A stretch of 64,000 bases of DNA, taken from the NCBI GenBank assembly GCA_020736575.1, contig JAGPYM010000018.1:434001-498000 (forward strand), written 5' to 3'. The notes under the pieces were generated by a model. It saw nothing but the letters and a program-made list of their open reading frames with translations. It searched no databases and had not been told where the DNA came from. Below, piece after piece: positions 23,773 through 35,900 of the stretch (the first letter of the stretch is position 1; the number at the start of each line of letters is the position of its first letter). Source of the stretch: Thelonectria olida. Its lineage: Eukaryota > Ascomycota > Sordariomycetes > Hypocreales > Nectriaceae. The position numbers and the translations under genes are program-made.

Positions 23773-24933
23773 TTACCGGTTGTATGAATCAGACTGTATG
23801 AGGATTTCCTTGGGAATATTGGCTGTACGGGCCAGGGACTACGACACCTATTGGGAGGAATTGCGACTTTGTCATGAGCGGGTTTCATAATGCAGCATGC
23901 GGCACCACACCGGACCAGACCTGGACCAACGACGAAACGATACGAGACCATCATGGACATATCCGACTGGATCATTGTTTCTTTTGTATCTACTATACTT
24001 TTGCTTCTTGCACGGTGTACCAAATAGCAACTCGACAATGGCACAACCAGGGCACCTTTTTGGCAAGGACTTGGCGTGGCATTGCCGGGAACTGTTTTAG
24101 TGAACGGCGTTAATCTTTAGTTTCTCGACCTCGATACAAGGATTGAGGCGCATGGGAGGAGCGACAGCGATGTGAGCAGTGGGCTGCATGGGACAAGAGA
24201 TTTGGTGATTATTTTTGCATTGCCACCCGACTATACTTCTGGGTGAATTACTCAATACAAACAAGGCTTCAGCATTTTGCTTAATTGCTACGAATACGTT
24301 CCAGGACATGTTGTTCGACGTGGCATGTGAGGTGACAGAATCGGTCCAACAGACGTCATGGGCTCGGAAGTGTATCAGCCCGACTTCGACCTAGTTTAGC
24401 CACTACTTCAGGTATTTGTCTCAGCGCCATGCAAAACGGCGAAGTCGGCATCTTGCACCAAGCACCAGTACTACATGCCTATTGCGCGGCAAGGTCATGT
24501 GACGTTCAACAATCTAACATCGGAGCCTGGCATGCGCCGACCCGACCCAATCTTCGACCAAGCTGAAACCCCACGGGCGGGAGGGTGAATGCTACGGCCC
24601 GGGGCTAGCCCATTTTCGTATTCAACGGCGCCTCATTGACCCGTTCGCGATATCTTCACCTTCCAGGCTGCCACGCTCAATCGTGGCGCGTGGATCAGGG
24701 AATGAAGTCCAATATCGATGATGCCGGGACTCGGATGAAGTACGAATGCGACGGGAGTCCATTAAGACTTTGATAGGATAGAATCAGAGGGGAGGAGTGT
24801 CTATAAAGACAGGCCTTTAAAGGGCAGCTTCTTGTATCACCGCAGCCAAGACACAATCAACTTCAAGTACATCATACCTTTCCATTTTTATCCCGCTTCC
24901 TCGTCTATTCGAGGCCTCCTGCACACTTTCAAG
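23773..24933. other. intergenic; promoter of SDR gene
   Basis: This contains the 3' end of the FHA gene and the upstream region of the next SDR gene. A TATA-like box lies at 24801-24808. No other gene is seen. Confidence 0.5.
24801..24808 (+). promoter_or_regulatory. TATA-like box
   Basis: The sequence CTATAAAG lies 126 bp upstream of the SDR start codon at 24934, a normal place for a fungal core promoter. A TATA box suits an inducible rather than housekeeping gene. Confidence 0.5.
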
Positions 24934-26010
24934 ATGGTTTCTCTCTCCAAAGTCCGGGAATCCAACCTCCAGGCCCCATCGGCACTCCCCGCCGGCCTCG
25001 TCGCCGTCTTCGCAGGCGGCACAGCTGGCATCGGCGAGATGGCAATGAAGGCCTTCACTAAGCACACCCTGAAGCCCACTGTATACTTCATTGGACGCTC
25101 CCAGGAGGCTGCCGATCGATTGCTGCGCGAGCTCAAGACATTGAACCCTGAGGGAGTGTACCACTTCATCAAGACGGATCTCAGCTTGTTAAAGAATGTG
25201 GATGAAGTCTGTCGAGATATCCGGAACAAGGAGAAGACTATCAATGTCTTGTTCATGACTCAGGGGACGCTGAATACTTCGACTAGTAGGTCATTTTTCT
25301 TCCCTTTTTACTGACATCTGGCTGACTTGTCGTCTTCGCTGCTAGCTACCGAAGAAGGTCTCCGAACCATTATTGCCCTAACTCTCTACTCTCGCACTCG
25401 AATGACCGTCAATCTCCTCCCCGCAATCCAACAAGCCCCCTCCGTTCGTCGAGTCATCACCGTCTTAGCTGGCACGAAGGAAGGTGCCCTCTCGGTCGAT
25501 GACATTCCCGGCAACAACGTTGGTATCACGAAAACTCGAGGCCACGGCTGTTCCGTCTTGACTCTCTCTCTCGAAGAGATGTCCCGCCAGTACCCTGAGG
25601 TGTCCTTCATCCACAACTTCCCCGGCAGCGTGGACACGGGAATCATCCGGCCCGGCGACGGGATCATGCTGCGCTCCATCGGCGTTGGGTTCCGCGTCGT
25701 GATGAATGCGCTGAACAAGTTCCTCCCCGAAGAGGAGGTCGGCGAGAGACACGCCTTCTTCTGTCTCAGCGGACGATATCCTCCCAAGCATCTCGGCGAG
25801 GGCATGCAGGGCGTGCCGTCCGATGCCATTGCTGCGGGTGCCGACGGGAAGAGCGGGAGCGGCTTTTACAGTCTTGACTGGGATGGCGAGAGTGCGTCTG
25901 ACGAGGTTGTTGAGATGCTGGACAAGTATCGGGCTGAGGGCATGGTTGGCAAGGTTTGGGAGCACCTTGAAGGGGAGTTTAAAAGAATCACGGGTACTAC
26001 ATCTATTTGA
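24934..26010 (+). CDS. atypical short-chain dehydrogenase/reductase
   Basis: This encodes about 338 aa of an NAD(P)-binding SDR-like protein, in two exons (24934-25285 and 25346-26010). The cofactor loop is FAGGTAGIGE (GGTxGIG), followed by FIGRSQE, the usual end of the second strand, which suggests NADP(H). The classical YxxxK pair is replaced by YSRTRM, where the expected Lys is Arg. After it come RRVITVLAGTKEG and FIHNFPGSVDTGI, which match a fungal subgroup often found beside secondary-metabolite genes. No such genes flank it here. The substrate is unknown, and activity by the normal SDR mechanism is doubtful. Confidence 0.85.
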
Positions 26011-27174
26011 AGGATGCTTCATTGGACTCTTTTATTGCGTGACATAGTTCCGCTGGACTGTCTTAATAAACTAGTGTATAATTAAAAATACCTATTAATT
26101 GGTTAATGAAGTAAGCCATTAACGAACATCATCTCCAGTCTCAACTCTCTCGACTGTAATCTCTTCGAGCAACGAGTTCACTACAGAAAACATCTACCAA
26201 TAACGACGCAGGTTCAGGATCGGAGTGGCCTCATGTAGAAGCGTTTGTTTCGTTTCAGAAACATTCTGAATCCAATTGCCAAGTTCACGGGCGGGATGTG
26301 GGCGCGCCGCAGGCAAGCTCGTTTTGGATAGCTGCTGCTGAGCCACGTTTGGCCCTGGACGACTTACAAGGTGCCACATATAGGGCTGGCACATCGGCAC
26401 TCCCATTCGGACAAGTTGAATCGTTAGTTGCATTGCAGCTGCGGCAATTGAGTGTGGTCACACGAAGCGAGCATGTTTCGTACGTTGCCAGACTGACGCG
26501 CGTCGTTTTTGGTTGAAGGTGGGTGTCAGACGGCAATGCAGGTACCGTGGACGCAAGTGAATGCTCAAGACACCACCTCCCAATGAAGAGGGTGAGGTTC
26601 AGTCAGAAACGGGTGGTCAGACCCTTATAATCACCGGCATAGAGTACTTAGGGCCAAGCTGTCAATGTCAAGGGTCTACACCTCGACTGTCCCCGGGCCG
26701 TTGTTCAGAACTCGCCGAACAGCTGTTGACACTCCCATTTCTTTTCCTAGGAATAGATACATGCGAAGTGAAAATGTGTTCAAGTAAAATACACGAAGAT
26801 ACATCAAGCAGGATGGCTTGTGCATGTCCAATCAACACGAGAAACCAGTCTCGAGTTGAGCTGTTATCACAGATGCTCCCCTCAAGAGAACCTCAGCCAG
26901 GGGAACAGCTTGCTACCAAGATCCCGCGAGCGTTGGTATCGTACATCAGCAGCTTTTGCCCAGGAAGGGACAGTTTGGAACCAAGGTTTTATAAAGGCTT
27001 TCCTCGAAAGTTGATGCAGGGTTGCTTGAGCTTAGGATGTTCGCTCGGCGCATTTGCCGTTGGTGCAGGTCAGGCTGTCGGCGCAGTCATTGGCAGATTC
27101 GCATGAGGCTCCTATAAATGGCTTGTCAGCACTTGGTTACCCGCAAGGTATTCACACAAAAAGCGATCTTGTAG
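26011..27174. other. intergenic, no gene seen
   Basis: This is a convergent spacer between the SDR and chitosanase genes. An AT-rich stretch at about 26060-26130 is probably the SDR 3' region. One open frame of 181 codons (26561-27106, +) has no domain or homology I know. Confidence 0.4.
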
Positions 27175-28227
27175 TTATGCAACGCGGTGCGCGAAGCAGG
27201 TGCTGTTGACGTAGGACATGTTCACTTCCGCGTAAAGGAAACTCGACTCGAACATACCTTTGCAGTGCTGGAGCCACGAGCAAGTTTCCTTACTCACGTC
27301 AAGAACAGGCTTGATAGCCTCGGCAGTGTCTGGGTTGCCAATACGCTTGACGAGCTTGTTGCCCAGAGAGGAAATGCTCGAGTGGAAGTCGGTAAAGTTC
27401 TCGGCATCCCAGTCCGCACCGTTGGCACCGGGAACGGCATCTTCTCCGATAAAAGCGAGGTATAGAACGTCTTCTGCGTTGTGGCTGGTGCCGTCGCCGT
27501 CGCTGGACGACATGTTCTTGCCGTAACACGCGGTGGCCAGGGACAGGGAGACTTCTCCGACGCTGGGTCGGGGGCTGTCGCCGCCGTTTACGTCGCCCCA
27601 GATACCGTAGAACTGGTTGAGAAATGTTACGATACATGCAACCAAAGTGTGTTGGTGTCGGGTCGGGTAGCTTACCATCTGGTCACCGCAGACAACAGCC
27701 ATGACGCTGGTCTGGTGAACGCCCCATTCGCGAGGGTCAAAGTTGTAAGGGTCGTCGAAGCCATCGTTTCCAAATACGACGTATGAGTGTACATGGGGGT
27801 TCAAGTCGCTGATGCCCGCGTTGTACGACTCGATGGTGGCCTTGACGCTCGTCCTCTCCTGGGTCGTCGTCGTCACGTCGCATCGTCCATCGTCCTGGGA
27901 ACCGCCCTGCTCGCCGTCACAGTCAATATCCATGTTGGAGAGGCGTCCTTTGTTGGCCTGAAGATAGACTACACCGTAGTCTTCGAGGTGGTCTCCGCAG
28001 TAGGCAGTATCTAGAGGCGGGTGATCAGTACAGAGGTGATGTAAAGTAGGCAGCGGTGACTTACTGCCATTATCAAACTCGGAGTTGTAAAATCCGCCAG
28101 CCAGCTTGTCGGAACATTCGCCCTTGGTCTTGAGGTCCTTGAAAAACGTCTTGAGGTTGTCGGGCACCTTGAGTGCAGTAGCCGACGAGGCAAGGAGCAG
28201 GGAAGCAAGGGGGAGAAGAGAATGCAT
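27175..28227 (-). CDS. secreted endo-chitosanase, GH75
   Basis: This encodes about 311 aa of a fungal GH75 chitosanase that cleaves beta-1,4 links in chitosan, acting outside the cell. Exons: 28227-28065, 28010-27676 and 27612-27175. The first intron is 54 nt, has no stop and keeps frame, so it could be mistaken for coding sequence. A clear signal peptide, MHSLLPLASLLLASSATA, is followed by the mature domain. Family marks are YCGDH, YLQANKGRLSNMDIDCDG, the YVVFGNDG region, VCGDQM and YGIWGDVNGGDSPRPSVGE, which carry the acidic catalytic region. Conserved cysteines support extracellular folding. It could act in wall remodelling, nitrogen supply or attack on other fungi. The gene stands alone. 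Confidence 0.92.
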   Translation of the reverse strand: MHSLLPLASLLLASSATALKVPDNLKTFFKDLKTKGECSDKLAGGFYNSEFDNGSKSPLPTLHHLCTDHPPLDTAYCGDHLEDYGVVYLQANKGRLSNMDIDCDGEQGGSQDDGRCDVTTTTQERTSVKATIESYNAGISDLNPHVHSYVVFGNDGFDDPYNFDPREWGVHQTSVMAVVCGDQMVSYPTRHQHTLVACIVTFLNQFYGIWGDVNGGDSPRPSVGEVSLSLATACYGKNMSSSDGDGTSHNAEDVLYLAFIGEDAVPGANGADWDAENFTDFHSSISSLGNKLVKRIGNPDTAEAIKPVLDVSKETCSWLQHCKGMFESSFLYAEVNMSYVNSTCFAHRVA

Positions 28228-28281
28228 TCTGAAAGGAGTGAAAAATGGGTGGTAAAAAATGAGCGACAATAGAAAGGAGTT

Positions 28282-28322
28282 GAATGAAAGTGAATGAAAG
28301 TGAATGAATGAATGAATGAATG
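28282..28322. repeat. GAAT/GAAAGT simple repeat
   Basis: A run of GAATGAAA and then GAAT units lies about 60 bp upstream of the chitosanase ATG, so it is probably in its 5' leader or core promoter as a pyrimidine-rich CATT repeat on the sense strand. Confidence 0.75.
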
Positions 28323-30384
28323 GCCGTGATCTACAATACCAGTTGCAGATTTGATGGGAGACGCGACTTTTAAACATGAAGAAACATTCCTCACTCTCCT
28401 CAACTGTGCATCACCCCAGACGTAAGGATTCTTCATCAAACACACTATCACGCCGGATGCAGCCAAGACTGCACAACCAACAAGAGCTGTCAGTGGCAAC
28501 TAATCAATCGAAGCAATCAAATCCCCCTCAAATCTCAGAGAGAAGGCAGAGGAAAGCACAGTCCACAGAGCAAATAAAGGGAGCAAAACCCAGCTCTGTC
28601 TTGTCAGTTCATTTCCCTTGGACTCCATTCTTATACATGGCAGCTGCAAAAATCATGGGTGAAACGGCATGAGGCGAGAAAACGAATCCGCCACGCCTTT
28701 TCTCTTGGCTTTTTATCTACTATTGGAAAAGAAACCATAGATGGCTGTCTGAGCCCGCATCCTCAAGGAGCACGTCTGTGGCGGCGAGCTGTCACAAGTC
28801 GGCTGTTGTTTCACACCCCAGCACAATCATCCCATCGCACTGGACGAGAGACTCCAGAGTGCACGACCGTCTGTCGGGACGAACCAACATGGCCATATTC
28901 ATTCGTCGCTGAATCCTGACTTGATTCAATAGGCGAGGGAAAATGCTGATGTTGTTGGGGCGAGTATTTACTTTTGTTTCCCGTACCGTTTCATCCTTAT
29001 TGCCTTTTGATGCAGTCAATATCGCCAAGAAATCCCGATGAGATTTGTGAGCATGTTTAATCCTTCTTTTCTTTTTTTTCCCTTTTTCTTGCATGAAATG
29101 TCTCTCTCTCATACTGCCGTGCGTTTGGAACAATGCGTCCAAGATGGTGAGAGGGAGTTTCCGACTGACATAGCAGAAGCATACTCATCCATGATACAGC
29201 AGATGCAGTCTCTTACGCATCACTGAGACCCGACTATTACACATCACCGTATTGCAGGCAGAGTCGGAACAAGGGATTCAATCCAAACACAAGCATCACG
29301 GCAATACATTACACCATCAGGGAGAACTACAGATTGGGTTCCGATTATGATTACTCGGCCAGCAACGCCTTTCTCTCGGCTGTTCACCTAAGAGCATCGT
29401 CTCAGGCTCATTCGAGCCAAGGCGGGGATCTATGCATGGTGATGCAGGCCAGTTGTTCCCCATCGTTCGAACTGGCAGCAACTATCCTCTTTTTCCATCA
29501 ATAACGTCTGTCTGCCCTAGAAAGGCCCTGAATATTACGCGTATGAGAGGTGCCTTAATTGTACTTCAATCCCATTGTGCCAACACTACCTCCAAACGTC
29601 ATCGCCAGCCAAGTTGTACAAAACAGACGGGTTACAGTGGCACGATCTTCATTCCTCATAGAACAATTGCGAAACGGTTGAGCAATCTCTCGCCACAAAA
29701 TCAACACCTCAAAGCCAAGATCAGACATATTCACGACGCATCACATCACTGGGGTCCATCTGCAGAGGCAAACAAACTTGGGACGAATCCGAAACTGCTT
29801 GGCATGCAGCTTGTCAGCAATAGATACACAATCGATTCGTCTGCCCGATAGCTGACTGTAACGTCCAAGAGTCATGCAAAAGGTGAAGGAACAATGCCGT
29901 GTCATTCCCGACTGGAACGCCAGCAGAGAGATGCAAAGAGGCATTCGATCATTCGATCGATAAGCCAAGGAATGATGGCCTAACTTGAAACCAAAAAGGA
30001 CTCATATCTCAACGCCAAAAGCCACTGTGTGAGGCGTAGTTGTAAATACAAAGCCTCCTGAGGCTTGTTACATACCCTGCAGCGTTTATAGGAGGCTTGA
30101 GACCCAACTTCTTTCGAGATCAAGTCCCGGCACATCAGTCCACATCATCTAGCGACAGTCATTCTTTCCAGCTAGTAGATAAGTGTCTCACTTTTAGTTT
30201 TTATCTCCCACTATACTTGTTTGCCCCATGTTTGTCGAGTGCTAAAGTCTGACCTGTGGGTTGAGATGCACAACGCAAATCCGTCCTTGCAATAACCTCT
30301 TAATACACACTAGACAAGACACTTGTGAGATCCCATGTTTGCTGAATGCTGCTATACATTCACGGATTAGGTATCAAAGAGCCA

Positions 30385-30815
30385 GTTCTAAGACGGGTCC
30401 AGTGCTTCCCAACAGCTGTCGTTATGTGTAGTGATGGCCCTAAGTAGAACATTAGGAGGTATGCATTTTCAATAGGGACCAGAAAAGCAAAAAAAAAAAA
30501 ACATACAACAGCGAGGATTCCCCAATCGTCACCGACTTGAGTACTAATTCACCGCTTCTTGGCTTGACGTGCGGAGAGCAGACGGGATCCAGTATTCTCC
30601 AAGAGCTGTGGTCGTATGTGAGAGTCGTGGCAGCTGAATGGGACTATAAGGAGGCATCAAATAGCCCTGGAAATGGCAAAAATAAACATACAACAGCGAG
30701 GATTCCCCAATCGTCACCGACTTGAGTACTAGTTCGCCGCTTCTTAGCTTGACGTACGGAGAGCAGACGGGATCCAGTATTTTCTAAGAGCTATGGTCGT
30801 ATGTGGCAGCTCTAG
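30385..30815. repeat. tandem repeat, period about 185 bp, RIP-like differences
   Basis: A unit starting ACATACAACAGCGAGGATTC at 30501 recurs at 30686. A more diverged partial copy precedes it (30385-30500, aligned from GACGGGTCCAGTG and ending TAGGAGGTATGC). Between the two good copies I count seven differences over about 118 bp. All are transitions, and four are CpA/TpG to TpA. No protein or transposase is encoded. Confidence 0.85.
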
Positions 30816-32445
30816 GAGCAAGCAGAGTATAAGAAAGGCGACTCTGGAGAGAATAGAGACAACAAACAACGATCGGCATGCTCGGGGGTTTAATCTACCG
30901 ATCTGGCCAACGCTGAGTCCGTCTTTCGCTGAGTTATCCCTGTCACCCATACTAAACTCGCCGTCTCAAGCATCCCATAAGGCAACACCAAGCTCATGAG
31001 ATGTACGAACTGAGGACCATTAATTATGCTCGTGATCGAGTCCAGACCTAAAATTTGCCACCTCATACCAGCCAGTGTCGCTCACGCCGACGTGCAAAAG
31101 GGACACAATTTTATTAAAATGGTGCTTCCGGGTAGGTGACCATCGTCTTCCCGTTTGTTCGTGTAAGCCGTTGCCACTGGCCCACCAACTCGCCGAGGAG
31201 CATTCATGTGTCATGAGTCCATCTTTACGTTTAATTTTAATCACACATGCGACGATTGGTTTGTGAATGGCGTGGCACCTCATTACTCCGGCAGCAGGGA
31301 ACATCATTCGTGTCGTCTCATCTCCATGAAAGGGTCGGGTGTCGAGATCTAGACTCGGTCACTCCTGGCAGCGAACCAGGCAGTAAAAGATTTTCTCTTT
31401 TGTGAGGCTCGACATCTCCTCCGGGATATTCCCTCCGCCTGTGGGACGAGAAAGGAACGGTTGTCACGGAAGTTCAAGGCGAGTGAATGCCGAACCTTGG
31501 CTATGTGTTTGGGCCAAGGTGTGAACATGGACATGGAAGTGGCCGAGAGGCTGGTCACACGAGCAGCTTCCCTTCTCCGAGGGAGTCACGATCTAGTCTA
31601 GGCTATGCTAGCAAGGCTGGACGTGAATTTGAGGGTGAGGATGAGGGTGAATGGGGCCGTCTTCTCCAGGATGGGTAGGGTTCAACGGTTTGTACAGGAG
31701 GTACAGAGAGGTACACGAAGCACTCGTGTCCTCAAGAAGGATCTTGGAGGCGTGAAGTGGATTCTGGACCCTGGATTTCCATTAATTTTCTTCTCTCTTG
31801 GTCCGTGTGTGAGCAAGCTGATGGGTTCTGGCACGATGAGGCTGAAAGCAGAAGGGAGTTCGTCTCTGGCCCGTGTTGATGTTGTGGATTTAACTGGAGA
31901 GAGGGACTGAAATTTTTTCCTTCTTTTTTCGTTCCCGCCATCATCCATGACGCACGGATCTGATATTTATGGATAATATGGGTGAATGTGCGGGTTGGAG
32001 CCTGGAGATGAAGCCTCGACGGGGATTGACATGAAACCACGCGAGCGATGATGGAGTCAATTGCTCTGTATCCACTCCGACCGATGGCCCGGAAAAATAT
32101 ATTCGCCGCACAGGCCAATTCAATTCAATTCAACTCAACTCGATCCAATTCGAGAATGGCACCATGAGGAGGATCAGACTTTCTCATCTCGTCCCGAATC
32201 AACGCCTCGCTTTTCGTCAGCCAGTTGCAGTTGTAATTGTCAGGCCATATTGAGGCCCGCCCACTTTTCCGGCTTTGTGTGCTCGGCATTGACTAGCGGG
32301 GTCCTTGTCGATAACTTCATCCATTCATCATCAAACCACCGCCAACGTCGCCTCGTCCGACACCTCCAAGACAATCCACTCCCGACCGAACGACCGGCCG
32401 AACCCTCAGCTTTCCCCTCGGAGCTTCCGCCCAAGTCCCGCAACG

Positions 32446-32940
32446 ATGCCGGCCTTCCAGAGCAAGCGGTTCCGGTCCGCCGCCGACATGAACTCCATCG
32501 GCATGAGGTACCGCCGCGTCATGAACAAGCACCCCTTCCTGCTGTTCGGCCTGCCCTTCATCACCGTCATCGTCGCCGGCTCCTTCGTCCTCACGCCAGC
32601 CACCGCTGTTCGCTACGAGCGCTACGACCGCAAGGTCCGCCAGATGACCAAGGACGAGGAGCTCAACGTCCGGAGATCCGCGAGAAAGGTGGACATGAAG
32701 GAGGAGTACTACGTACGTCATATTGCTTCAGAGGCAGTCCCATTGATATCGTGAAACTACGTGTTGTGTTGCGATTGACAAGGGGGCGGCTCCGAGATGC
32801 ATATTCGTTTATGCATTGGTGACTTGTTCGAACTTTGACTGACTTGGCCCCTGCAACAGAGATTGGCTGGTAGAGATCTGGAAGACTGGGATCAAAAACG
32901 TGTAGAGCGTCTTCCCGGCGAGAACGACGGCACACTGTGA
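32446..32940 (+). CDS. COX16: cytochrome c oxidase assembly protein COX16, mitochondrial
   Basis: This encodes about 115 aa in two exons (32446-32712 and 32860-32940). Cox16 is an inner mitochondrial membrane protein needed to assemble cytochrome c oxidase, acting with Cox1 and Cox2 intermediates. The protein has a basic N-terminus (RYRRVMNKHPFL), one TM helix (LFGLPFITVIVAGSFVL) followed at once by TPATAVRYERYDRKV, then a charged helical part and the C-terminal DLEDWDQKRVERLPGENDG. This layout and the WDQKRVERLPGE end are the family signature. The intron (32713-32859) splits EEYY from RLAGRDLE. The length is normal for fungi. Confidence 0.93.
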
Positions 32941-35900
32941 GCGAATCCTCGCGTTGCGCAGGCCGATCGATCTGCTGCAGCGCCTATCAAGCGCCTGCGA
33001 CAAGCATTACATCACCAGCCTCGCCAATCGCCGCTCTCCACGCAGTACGCTCGACGTAGTTGCACATGTATCAGTAGGAACATTGACATCATGGATGACA
33101 ATCATCAGGATCAGGGGTTCGGGAGTTTTGGCAATAACATGTGAGGATTTGTTTCGCGTTTTATGTTTATGTTTATGTTTTTGTTTGTTCGGTTTCGCTC
33201 GGCGCAATGGAATGGCATCAAAAGCTGCAAGTTTACGCACAGGACGGTGGTGGGAATAGTGGACAGTGCAGTACATATGACGCAGACAATTGTAGAAGCA
33301 GAGAGAGTCGATGATGGAATAAATGACTTGCAAGGAAATGATCCGAAGCGACCGAAACGCCGGGCCGTGGCCGCGACCCAGTGAACCCGGGAGCTGGAGG
33401 TTTTGTTTCAAGTTGAGGAACAAGATGGCCCATGTTCAGGCCTTTGACGTCGGCGGCCTGCATCCGGCCTGTCCATCCTCATTCCGACCAGTCCGTACCA
33501 AGAGGTTGATGAACAGGATGTGATGGAAGAGGCTGGCGATGGAGGAAGATGGAAATTGGACAAAGCGATCGTGATCATGGCCATCCATGGTCAGTGCCTC
33601 TTCATAACGTCACATCCATCGCCAGGGCAAGACAGCAATCTGCACCCTTGCAACGGCTCGGTTTCAGCCGAAGAGCATCGGACACTAAAGCAGTGGTTAA
33701 TCACTCACTTAATCACCAGTTCAATTAAGCAGGCGAGGCTATTCAGCTTTCGAGGACAAGCTTCAATCCAACCCATCCTCGTTGGGCTTGGCGATTTCCC
33801 CCCAGCCCTGGGCGATGCTCCCCTGGTCAAAGTGATCTCGTGAGAGCGCTCAAAGCAGGCTACTCATGCGCGAACTGCTACGCCAACCGGCCACTATCGA
33901 ACGGGTGTTCCCATTCAGGCTCTCAGATAACTACAATCTACCTAGCAGTTCGCCCAGGGGCGGCACAGCAGATCGTGATTTCTGCCCTGGGCCTAACAGG
34001 CAACTTACAGTGCTCCCTAGGAAACATCAGTACAAGCAGCAACGGTAGCGACAGTCTAAGGCTGCGGGGGCGCTGACTTGGGACGCCACATTGAGAAGAA
34101 GCGAAACCCGGCCCATTCAGCTACGCATCGTGAACCGGAAGAGCTGATGAGCTTCATGATTGGATGCGAGGGCTTGTAATAGAGTTTATGCCGTGCAGCC
34201 ATGCGGAATGGAGGGTGCAGGCAAAGGGAGGGGATTGCGGTGACATTCTCATGGCGATCAGGAGACAACCATGTGTTTGATGTGCGCCGTGCCATGTGTG
34301 ATGAGCGGTGCCTCGATTGAGAAGGGGATCGAATCATATGTATCACCAAACACTCCATCATCGTCGTCAAATGCCATCTCCAGATCTCAACCCCTTTCTC
34401 GGCTTCAGAATGAGGGGGGAGTTGGCCACTCGGATGACGATCATGACAGAGGTGACAGCACTGGCGCATGACTGTCTCAACTCCCAGAGCCACCATTGGC
34501 CAACCAACATTGCACCAGCAGCCTGTTTTCTTGCTGTGGTGGAGGGTACGGAACTCGCAACCGGAGGTAAAGATCGACAAGAGTACACGCCTGGTACAGG
34601 GTAATACCTCGCGCATCCGTGGCATGCATTCGCAGAGACGTCTGGAAGGTTTCACCTCGAGCAAAGGGGAAAAGAAAAGAAACGAGGAAAGACAACAAGC
34701 TGACGCGGACCCAGCAGCCGTCTCCGATCTGAAGCGGCAGAAGAGGATATTGACGTGAGACATGGCGCGGAAGCTTGAGCTCCGTGGTGAAGACATTCGA
34801 AACTGATAGATTGGACCGTAATTATGGATAGGGTGGCAATGTAATACGGATCAATCCGCAAAAGGAAGAAAAGGAATCCTCAAAAGAGAGTTGAATAATT
34901 TGAATCACTCCAGCCGCGCAACTGCGGTATGCAAGGCACCCTGGCCTTGAAGTTTTGGTGGTTTCGTTTGGGGCTGACCATCAATCACATCTCAGTTGCA
35001 GGGCACTGGGAATAGCCCGGCCACATCGACACGGGGTTCTGTAAAGCCTCCAACTGACATGGGATTCAGAGGTTGCCCTGCATATTCACGACGGACGGGG
35101 CTGGCTGTACCAAGTAAACAAGACGAGATTACGCTGCTTGACTGCTGGGTCCCCGAACCACGGCGACGGTATTCCCGATTGATGGCTTCATGCGAGTGTC
35201 AGCATGTCAAATTGCAAATCAATCAATCAGGCGCCTCAATGGCTCCCTCGACTGCTCAGTACGAAGCAAGCCCCGGCTGCACAGCACCGCCCCGTACCAG
35301 CTGGACGGCATTATTGGCAATCGAGCGAACCGGGCTGGCTGAGGACTGGGAACCTTGCTTTTTCTCAAGGGCATCGGCCTCGGAGGCCCGACAGCCATGC
35401 TCCATCGTGGTTGGCAGAACGAGATGTTGAGATGCAGATGAGATATGACGGGGCTGGGTTACGAAGCAATCCGCACGAACAAAGCAAACGCACCGAGCAA
35501 CAGAAGCAAAAACCGATGAGACTACCGAGTACATCGAGTACTTGGCCTACCACGATTGATCCCAACCATCTGGGCAATCTCGATTCGATTTCATTTTTCC
35601 TTCCCAACCATATGCTCCACATCCAACACGACGATGGCGGCCAGCAAACGAGATGTCGAGGATGCCATATGCCTTGCAGCCTTCAGCAGAGGACGCACAC
35701 CAAGACAAAAGCAAGTGATGACTTCTGGACGCTGAGTGGCCAGCGGACTCAAAGGCCCGGGCGATGGTTTGTGTTGCGATGCCGAGACGACGCTGTCTTG
35801 CGCCACCCGAGGTATCGGGGACCAACGAGAGCCAGTCGATGGCCTCGAGTCGAAAGAACGCTTGATCTGACGGATACCGGCAATACATATTCGTACATTA

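Larger units (their letters stand above)
28228..32445. other. 4.2-kb intergenic region with tandem repeat, no gene seen
   Basis: This lies between the divergently transcribed chitosanase (-) and COX16 (+) genes. It holds a GAAT-rich simple repeat just upstream of the chitosanase start, a diverged tandem repeat at 30385-30815, and an AATTC-rich tract near 32113-32145 in the COX16 promoter. Open frames are short and unconvincing on both strands. Confidence 0.45.

Noticed and set aside
23942..24100. Short plus-strand frames after the FHA gene
   Set aside because: They lie in its probable 3' untranslated region and have no coding signal.
26561..27106. 181-codon plus-strand frame
   Set aside because: No domain, low hydrophobic regularity apart from a Gly/Ala/Cys-rich end, and no leader or intron context. 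More likely chance.
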